Shown here in pieces: positions 1 through 3,865 of a stretch of 5,737 nt of DNA. The notes beneath the pieces are model-generated. The model saw only the letters and a program-made list of their open reading frames with translations, made no database searches and had not been told where the DNA came from. The DNA comes from Gammaproteobacteria bacterium. GTDB lineage: Bacteria > Pseudomonadota > Gammaproteobacteria > UWMA-0217. The DNA lies in contig DRPO01000468.1 of assembly GCA_011330835.1 (NCBI GenBank), forward strand, positions 1 through 5,737, read 5' to 3'. Both the position numbers and the translations under genes were made by a program. Numbering within the stretch: position 1 is the first letter of the stretch; the number at the start of each line of letters is the position of its first letter.

Positions 1-12
1 AAGCGACCGACA

Positions 13-43
13 TTGCATCCGCCGCGGGCATAAGGCATAAATA
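13..43 (+). promoter_or_regulatory. Weak candidate promoter upstream of the phosphoglycosyltransferase gene
   Basis: TTGCAT at 13-18 could serve as a -35 box, with CATAAA at 36-41 as a -10 box after a 17-nt spacer; an overlapping TAAATA at 38-43 is the alternative. Each box matches only three or four of six consensus bases. The region lies about 45 nt before the first start codon and is more AT-rich than its surroundings. The window begins just upstream, so a stronger promoter or an upstream operon partner may lie outside it. Confidence 0.2.
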
Positions 44-87
44 GGACGAATATCAGGAACATACCACCTCACCCGAGCTAATCACAG

Positions 88-1572
88 ATGCCCAGTTTCT
101 CTTCCCGAGCCATGATCCAGAGCCCCCAGCAACCGCTGGCGCTGGTCGCGCGCGTCGTGGATTCCCTGGGGATCGGGCTGGCGTTGTACCTGGCGACGGT
201 TGTTTCAACAACGGATGACGGCTGGAGCCGGATTCACGCGTTCTACGCCATCCTGGCCATACTGCTGATGCAGTTCTATTCCGAGTTCTTCAACGTCTAC
301 CAGAGCTGGAAGATCAACAACACGCTGCTGTCGCGGCTGTGGATGCAGGGCGTCATCAGCATAACCTGGTTCTTTACCTGCATCACCCTGTTGCTGATCG
401 CATTGCTGTTCGACCAGTCCATTCATTTGCTCGACTGGCATCTGGCGACGTACTGGTTTGTCTTCGCGTTGCTGATTTTCGCGGTGATTCGCTTCGTGCT
501 CAATTTCATTATTCGCGCGTTGCGCAAGCGTGGCGTCAACATTCGCCGCGTCGCAATCGCGGGCGCGGGTCCGCTCGGGCGGTTTACCACCGAGCAAGTG
601 CGCGACAATCCCTGGGTGGGGTACGAGATCGTCGGAGTATACGACGACCGCTCCCAGAAAGATCAGCAAATGGAACCCCTGGTGAACCGGCGCAAGCGGG
701 AAGCCATCGGCGATCTGGAAAAAGGCCTGCCGGTCGTCGGCAACTTCCAGGATCTGATCGACGCGGCGGCGGCGAAGGAATTCGACGCGGTGTTCATCAC
801 GCTGCCCATGCGCGCCGAGCACAAGGCGCAGGAGATCATCCGCAAACTGGCTTCGCGGTCGATCGCCGCCGTCTACGTGGTCCCCGATTTCTACTCCTCC
901 GCCTACGAGGCGCATTTCACGCATCTCGTGGACATCAACGGCATGCCGGCGGTCAGTATCTACGAGAATCCGATTTCCGGGCTGCGCTCGATCGTCAAGC
1001 GACTGGAAGACATCGTGCTGTCGCTGATCATCATCGCGATTATCGCCGTCCCCATGCTGTTGATCGCCATCGCCGTCAAACTGACATCCAAAGGCCCGGT
1101 TATCTTCAAGCAAACCCGCTACGGCCTCGACGGCAAGGAAATCAAGGTCTGGAAATTCCGCTCGATGACGGTGATGGAAGATGGGGCCGATTTTCGCCAG
1201 GCGACGCGCAACGATCCGCGCATTACGCCGATCGGCGGCATCCTGCGCCGACTGTCGCTGGATGAGTTGCCACAGTTCTTCAACGTCCTCGGCGGCTCGA
1301 TGTCGATCGTCGGCCCGCGCCCCCACGCGGTCGCCCAGAACGAGGCCTACAAGAACACGATTCGCGGTTACATGCTACGGCACAAAACCAAGCCCGGCAT
1401 CACCGGCTGGGCGCAAGTGAACGGCTGTCGCGGCGAAACCGAGAACCTTGAAAAAATGCGCCGCCGGGTGGAATACGATATCGAATACATCCGTCGCTGG
1501 TCGCTGTTTTTCGATTTGCGCATCATCCTCATGACGATTCTCAAGGGATTTACCGGGGAACACGTCTACTGA
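88..1572 (+). CDS. Undecaprenyl-phosphate glucose phosphotransferase (WcaJ-type polyprenol-phosphate hexose-1-phosphate transferase)
   Basis: This inner-membrane enzyme would transfer a hexose-1-phosphate, usually glucose-1-P from UDP-glucose, onto undecaprenyl phosphate, the first step of exopolysaccharide or capsule repeat-unit synthesis. The 494 residues follow the long phosphoglycosyltransferase layout. There are four N-terminal hydrophobic segments (about 17-40, 50-70, 88-109, 119-143), a Rossmann-like regulatory domain with GAGPLG at 159-164, a further membrane helix with a central proline (about 308-331, P322), and the C-terminal bacterial sugar transferase domain. In that domain KFRSM is at 356-360, the Asp-Glu pair of SLDELPQ is D392-E393 (the catalytic dyad in this superfamily), and VGPRPH is at 408-413. 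The C-terminus GFTGEHVY resembles the usual GF-G-NAY ending. A charged stretch (about 189-213) looks longer than is usual for WcaJ. ATG at 112 (M9) is an alternative start; neither start has a clear Shine-Dalgarno. Sugar specificity cannot be read from sequence. Confidence 0.93.
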   Translation: MPSFSSRAMIQSPQQPLALVARVVDSLGIGLALYLATVVSTTDDGWSRIHAFYAILAILLMQFYSEFFNVYQSWKINNTLLSRLWMQGVISITWFFTCITLLLIALLFDQSIHLLDWHLATYWFVFALLIFAVIRFVLNFIIRALRKRGVNIRRVAIAGAGPLGRFTTEQVRDNPWVGYEIVGVYDDRSQKDQQMEPLVNRRKREAIGDLEKGLPVVGNFQDLIDAAAAKEFDAVFITLPMRAEHKAQEIIRKLASRSIAAVYVVPDFYSSAYEAHFTHLVDINGMPAVSIYENPISGLRSIVKRLEDIVLSLIIIAIIAVPMLLIAIAVKLTSKGPVIFKQTRYGLDGKEIKVWKFRSMTVMEDGADFRQATRNDPRITPIGGILRRLSLDELPQFFNVLGGSMSIVGPRPHAVAQNEAYKNTIRGYMLRHKTKPGITGWAQVNGCRGETENLEKMRRRVEYDIEYIRRWSLFFDLRIILMTILKGFTGEHVY

Positions 1573-1731
1573 TTCGATCGGTTCACGCTATACTGTAACC
1601 CATTGAGGACAAGACGGAGCGCCTCGGTCGATTTGCGCATTCCTCCACGGACGGAGAATCGATCCGTACGTTATACAAGCTTGCCAGAAAACAATAACAA
1701 CAAGCCTTAGCAGGCATCACTGGAGGACAAC
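1573..1731 (+). promoter_or_regulatory. 159-nt leader of the SAF-domain oxidoreductase gene, with possible -10 box and RNA structure
   Basis: This gap carries no convincing ORF and no ATG before the gene start. TATACT at 1589-1594 is a good -10 hexamer, but no recognisable -35 lies 16-18 nt upstream, so promoter activity is uncertain. GGTCGATT (1626-1633) can pair with AATCGATC (1657-1664), one pair being G-U, to form a stem. In its loop, TCCTCCA (1641-1647) is the exact complement of TGGAGGA (1721-1727), the Shine-Dalgarno of the next gene. Two mutually influencing structures are therefore possible. No clear intrinsic terminator follows the upstream gene, so read-through from it is possible. 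Confidence 0.3.
1721..1727 (+). promoter_or_regulatory. Strong Shine-Dalgarno deciding the start of the oxidoreductase
   Basis: TGGAGGA contains GGAGG at 1722-1726, five nucleotides before ATG 1732. It is the clearest ribosome-binding site in the window and fixes the start of the downstream gene. Confidence 0.8.
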
Positions 1732-2919
1732 ATGAGAGAGCCAACCCCGATCGGCATCGTGGGAACCGGATTTATAGCCCGCGGCCTCGGCCGACTGGTC
1801 ATGAACCACCACCCCGACCTGAGGATCGTCGCCGCGCTGACCCGCCGCCGGATCGACGCCATCGACGCCATCGACGACTTTCCGTTGCCGGAAGTCATCA
1901 CCAACTCGCTGAACGAACTGATCGACAAGTCCCGCCTGATCGTCGAATGCAGCGGCGACCCGATCCACGCCACCGTGGTCATCGAAGCCGCCCTGGCCGC
2001 CGGCAAGCCGGTGGTGACGATGAATTCGGAACTGCACGTCACGACCGGCTCCTGGTTTGTCGGCAAGGGTCTCCTGACCGAGGCCGAAGGCGATCAGCCC
2101 GGCTGCCTGGCGGCGCTGCACGAAGACATTCTGCAGATGGGTTTCAAGCCGCTGGTCTACGGCAACATGAAAGGCTTTCTCAACCACAACCCCGAGCGGG
2201 AAGAGATGCAATACTGGGCGGACAGACAGGGCTTCAGCCTGGATCAGACCACCTCGTTTACCGATGGCACCAAGCTGCAGATCGAACAGGCCTTCATCGC
2301 CAACGGCATGGGCGCCACCATTGCCCGGCAGGGCATGATCGGGCCGGCCAACGACGACACAGAGGCCGCCGCGAAAGAGCTGGCCGAGATCGCCAGCGGC
2401 ATGACGCAACCCATCGCCGACTACGTCGTGTCGCGCGGCCAGGCGCCGGGCGTATTCATCGCCGCTTCCCACGACGAAGCGGAACGCATCGCGTTGCGCA
2501 ACATCAAGATGGGAGACGGCCCGTATTACGTCCTGCAACGCAACTATCACCTGTGCGCGATCGAGATCGTCAAGACCATCCGCCGGGTGCTTGGCGGGGG
2601 TGGCGTCCTGCTGGACAACTCCGCCGCGCCCGAGATCAGCGTGGCCGCCATCGCCAAGACCGCCTTGCGCACGGGCCAGACAATCCGCCGCGGCATCGGC
2701 GGCTTCGAGGTTCGCGGCGAAGCGGTGAGATTCAGCGATGCGGCCGGACACGTCCCCATCGGCATCCTTCAGAACGCGGTGCTGCGACGCCCGATCGAAC
2801 CGGGCCAAATGCTCCGCTGGGAAGATGTCGAATTGCCCGACTCGCGCGCGCTGGACATCGTTCATTCATTGCAACAGACCGCCGAGCACTCACACGAGGA
2901 CCAGGCGATGATTGCGTAG
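1732..2919 (+). CDS. NAD(P)-dependent oxidoreductase with C-terminal SAF domain, homoserine-dehydrogenase-like / DXR-like (DRL) family (COG4091 type)
   Basis: This is a 395-residue soluble protein. The N-terminus has a Rossmann nucleotide-binding loop, GTGFIA at 11-16, and TRRR at 37-40 after the second strand, which would suit NADP(H) (inference). The middle carries family-typical blocks: GDQPG at 120-124, GNMKGFL at 144-150 and FTDGTKLQIE at 176-185. The C-terminus (about 300-380) reads as a SAF domain, with RRPIEPGQMLRWEDVE near 345-360. The family is often annotated as predicted homoserine dehydrogenase. Its characterised Brucella member, DRL, performs the DXR step of the MEP pathway, but most relatives have unknown substrates. 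The genes on either side suggest a sugar or nucleotide-sugar substrate rather than homoserine or isoprenoid precursors; that is inference from context only. The strong Shine-Dalgarno supports this start. A 9-bp tandem repeat encodes IDAIDAIDD at 41-49. Confidence 0.85.
   Translation: MREPTPIGIVGTGFIARGLGRLVMNHHPDLRIVAALTRRRIDAIDAIDDFPLPEVITNSLNELIDKSRLIVECSGDPIHATVVIEAALAAGKPVVTMNSELHVTTGSWFVGKGLLTEAEGDQPGCLAALHEDILQMGFKPLVYGNMKGFLNHNPEREEMQYWADRQGFSLDQTTSFTDGTKLQIEQAFIANGMGATIARQGMIGPANDDTEAAAKELAEIASGMTQPIADYVVSRGQAPGVFIAASHDEAERIALRNIKMGDGPYYVLQRNYHLCAIEIVKTIRRVLGGGGVLLDNSAAPEISVAAIAKTALRTGQTIRRGIGGFEVRGEAVRFSDAAGHVPIGILQNAVLRRPIEPGQMLRWEDVELPDSRALDIVHSLQQTAEHSHEDQAMIA
1852..1878 (+). repeat. 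Short in-frame tandem repeat, three 9-bp units
   Basis: ATCGACGCC occurs at 1852-1860 and 1861-1869, followed by ATCGACGAC at 1870-1878 with one change. The units encode IDA-IDA-IDD within the oxidoreductase, just after the second Rossmann strand. Because the period is a multiple of three, changes in copy number would keep the reading frame. Confidence 0.7.
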
Positions 2920-2938
2920 ACGGGATTTGGGGTATACT
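2912..2938 (+). promoter_or_regulatory. Candidate internal promoter before the epimerase gene
   Basis: TATACT at 2933-2938 matches the -10 consensus at five of six positions. TTGCGT at 2912-2917, overlapping the oxidoreductase stop codon, could be the -35, although the 15-nt spacer is short and only TTG matches. A start point near 2945 would leave a leader of about 27 nt. It could give the epimerase gene its own transcription in addition to read-through. Confidence 0.3.
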
Positions 2939-2971
2939 CCCGCGCCACGACTTCCAACCCAAATCCAATCC

Positions 2972-3520
2972 ATGCAACTAGAATCCACTCCACTGGATGG
3001 CGTCAAACTGCTCAAGCCCCGTGTTTTCGAGGATGAACGCGGCTATTTTGTCGAAACCTGGAACTACCGAACGCTCTCGAATCTGGGGCTGGATGTCCGG
3101 TTTGTCCAGGACAACGAAAGCCTTTCCCGCAAGGGCGCCTTGCGCGGCGTCCATTTCCAGCTCAAACACCCGCAGGGCAAGCTCGTCAAGGTCGTCCGGG
3201 GAGAGGTTTTCGACGTAGCCGTCGATTTGCGCAAGGACTCGCCGAGCTTCGGCCAATGGTTCGGCGCGGAGCTGTCGGAACAAAACAAGTTGCAGATGTG
3301 GATCCCGCCGGGTTTCGGGCACGCCTACCTGACGCTCAGCGATATCGCGGTGTTCACCTACAAATGTTCGGAGTACTACTACCCGGACGACCAGTACACC
3401 CTGCAATGGAACGACCCCGATGTCGGCATTGAATGGCCTGACCTGGACGGCGCGGAGATGATTCTTTCCGAGAAAGACCGGCGCGGGCTGTCATTCGCGG
3501 AGCTGAAAAGGCTGCTCTAG
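2972..3520 (+). CDS. rfbC: dTDP-4-dehydrorhamnose 3,5-epimerase family protein (RmlC/RfbC-type cupin)
   Basis: The RmlC enzyme converts dTDP-4-keto-6-deoxy-D-glucose to dTDP-4-keto-L-rhamnose, the third step of cytoplasmic dTDP-L-rhamnose synthesis. From ATG 2972 the product has 182 residues, the normal family length. The conserved core is clear: ERGYF (22-26), RGVHFQ (58-63) with H61 as the expected catalytic base, VVRGEVFDVAVDLR (74-87), IPPGFGHAY (111-119), and TYKCSEYY (129-136) with Y130 as the expected catalytic tyrosine. NDPDVGIEWP (147-156) and LSEKDRRG (165-172) follow, D169 matching the Asp paired with the catalytic His. A TTG at 2912 would extend the frame by 20 non-homologous residues, so I prefer 2972, although no good Shine-Dalgarno precedes it. 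The gap from the upstream gene is 52 nt, and co-transcription is plausible. RmlA, B and D are not in the window, so a related NDP-keto-sugar epimerase role is possible. Confidence 0.9.
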   Translation: MQLESTPLDGVKLLKPRVFEDERGYFVETWNYRTLSNLGLDVRFVQDNESLSRKGALRGVHFQLKHPQGKLVKVVRGEVFDVAVDLRKDSPSFGQWFGAELSEQNKLQMWIPPGFGHAYLTLSDIAVFTYKCSEYYYPDDQYTLQWNDPDVGIEWPDLDGAEMILSEKDRRGLSFAELKRLL

Positions 3521-3521
3521 T

Positions 3522-3543
3522 CCGGCGCTCCCCGGAGCGCCGG
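3522..3543 (+). terminator. GC-rich hairpin directly after rfbC, probable terminator
   Basis: CCGGCGCTC (3522-3530) and GAGCGCCGG (3535-3543) form a perfect 9-bp stem with a CCCG loop, starting two nucleotides after the stop codon. Only CATCTTG follows, not a real T tract, so termination may be incomplete or factor-dependent. A competing hairpin uses GCCGGC at 3539-3544 and 3550-3555 with a 5-nt loop; the two cannot form together. Confidence 0.6.
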
Positions 3544-3588
3544 CATCTTGCCGGCAAAGGCCTTCGGTATTCCTCTTGTCCTTGTTGC

Positions 3589-3622
3589 TATACCTCTTGC
3601 GATCAAGAATACCCATTCAGGG
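3589..3622 (+). repeat. Left terminal inverted repeat of the palindromic element
   Basis: This 34-nt arm matches the reverse complement of 3718-3751 at 31 positions; the three differences fall at 3604, 3605 and 3608. The left arm alone also contains a small self-complementary TCTTG-CGAT-CAAGA (3595-3608), which the right arm lacks. Confidence 0.85.
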
Positions 3623-3717
3623 CGCGCGTCTTTTCGCCGATAGCTGCGTTGTAAAAACTTGCCATAGCCCCACTATGTCTGCGTTTTTACGCCTTGCTCT
3701 CAACGAAAATCCACGCT

Positions 3718-3751
3718 CCCTGAATGGGTATCCTCAATCGCAAGAGGTATA
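3718..3751 (-). repeat. Right terminal inverted repeat of the palindromic element
   Basis: This arm begins CCCTGAATGGGTAT and ends ATCGCAAGAGGTATA, the inverted partner of 3589-3622. TA at 3750-3751 and TA at 3589-3590 could be a target duplication. Confidence 0.85.
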
Positions 3752-3760
3752 TGGGCGACA

Positions 3761-3780
3761 ACTGTCAGTTCAATGACAGT
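3761..3780. promoter_or_regulatory. Perfect 7-bp inverted repeat upstream of clpB, possible operator
   Basis: ACTGTCA (3761-3767) and TGACAGT (3774-3780) are exact inverted copies around a 6-nt centre. The site lies about 85 nt before the clpB start and just upstream of the candidate heat-shock promoter, a position that would suit a dimeric regulator. It lacks the GC content and T tract of a terminator. It does not resemble the CIRCE or HAIR sites known to me. Confidence 0.35.
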
Positions 3781-3796
3781 ATTCCTCCGCCAGATA

Positions 3797-3824
3797 TTGA
3801 ATCATCCCCACATCGCCCCAAGAT
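3797..3824 (+). promoter_or_regulatory. Candidate sigma-32 (heat-shock) promoter of clpB
   Basis: TTGAAT at 3797-3802 resembles the sigma-32 -35 (CTTGAAA), and CCCCAAGAT at 3816-3824 resembles the -10 (CCCCATNTA) after a 13-nt spacer. An overlapping CCCCACAT at 3806-3813 fits the -10 better but has no -35 at the right distance. Transcription would start near 3831, about 35 nt before the gene. Sigma-32 control of clpB is established in enteric and other proteobacteria, which raises the prior for a moderate match. Confidence 0.4.
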
Positions 3825-3850
3825 CGAGGGTAATTCAAAACTAACCAACC

Positions 3851-3855
3851 GAAGG
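3851..3855 (+). promoter_or_regulatory. Shine-Dalgarno of clpB
   Basis: GAAGG lies 10 nt before ATG 3866 and 16 nt before the in-frame ATG 3872. It therefore favours the upstream start, which gives the family-typical N-terminus MRMDKLTNKFQ. Confidence 0.5.
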
Positions 3856-3865
3856 TATCCCGACA

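Larger units (their letters stand above)
3589..3751. repeat. 163-nt imperfect palindrome with 34-nt terminal inverted repeats; MITE-like or palindromic interspersed repeat
   Basis: The arms 3589-3622 and 3718-3751 are inverted copies matching at 31 of 34 positions; the outer part reads TATACCTCTTGCGAT and the inner part ATACCCATTCAGGG. The symmetry continues inward through TTTTCG (3631-3636), whose partner is CGAAAA (3704-3709), and GTAAAAAC (3651-3658), paired with GTTTTTAC (3683-3690) after a one-base shift. It ends at CATAG (3663-3667) and CTATG (3673-3677) around a CCCCA loop. The whole element is centred on 3670. The arms begin and end with TATA, so an element 3591-3749 flanked by TA duplications, as made by IS630/mariner-type transposases, fits. 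No transposase is encoded. As RNA it would fold into one long hairpin. Whether it is repeated elsewhere in the genome cannot be seen here. Confidence 0.8.
3521..3865. other. 345-nt intergenic region between the epimerase gene and clpB
   Basis: There is no supportable gene here. In order the region holds the GC-rich hairpin behind rfbC, a TATTCCTCTTG motif (3568-3578) echoing the end of the palindrome, the 163-nt palindromic element, a 7-bp perfect inverted repeat, a candidate heat-shock promoter and the clpB ribosome-binding site. The base composition from about 3565 onward is visibly less GC-rich than in the genes on either side. The region separates two functionally unrelated units. Confidence 0.8.

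Noticed and set aside
205..1326. 373-codon antisense ORF opposite the phosphoglycosyltransferase gene
   Set aside because: Its predicted product is rich in Arg, Asp, His and Gln with no recognisable motif, typical of a shadow frame in GC-rich DNA. The opposite strand has a fully conserved enzyme.
1573..1731. JUMPstart/ops (RfaH) element in the leader
   Set aside because: I found no GGCGGTAG core in this gap or in the first 87 bases.
1717..2865. 382-codon antisense ORF opposite the SAF-domain oxidoreductase
   Set aside because: It mirrors the codon bias of the real gene; its composition is low in complexity and no family features are visible.
1732..2919. Reading the SAF-domain protein as a true homoserine dehydrogenase
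   Set aside because: It lacks the homoserine dehydrogenase catalytic domain and ACT domain as I know them, carries a SAF domain instead, and has no threonine-pathway genes around it.
2912..2971. TTG-initiated N-terminal extension of the epimerase
   Set aside because: The 20 extra residues do not resemble RmlC N-termini, and ATG 2972 gives the normal family length. A possible promoter also lies inside the extension.
3589..3751. Reading the inverted repeat as a CRISPR array or attachment site
   Set aside because: There are only two inverted arms, no direct repeats with spacers, and no integrase or tRNA gene nearby.
3576..3776. 66-codon ORF across the palindromic element
   Set aside because: It lies almost wholly inside the inverted repeat, has no Shine-Dalgarno and no domain. 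It is best explained as an accidental frame in the repeat.
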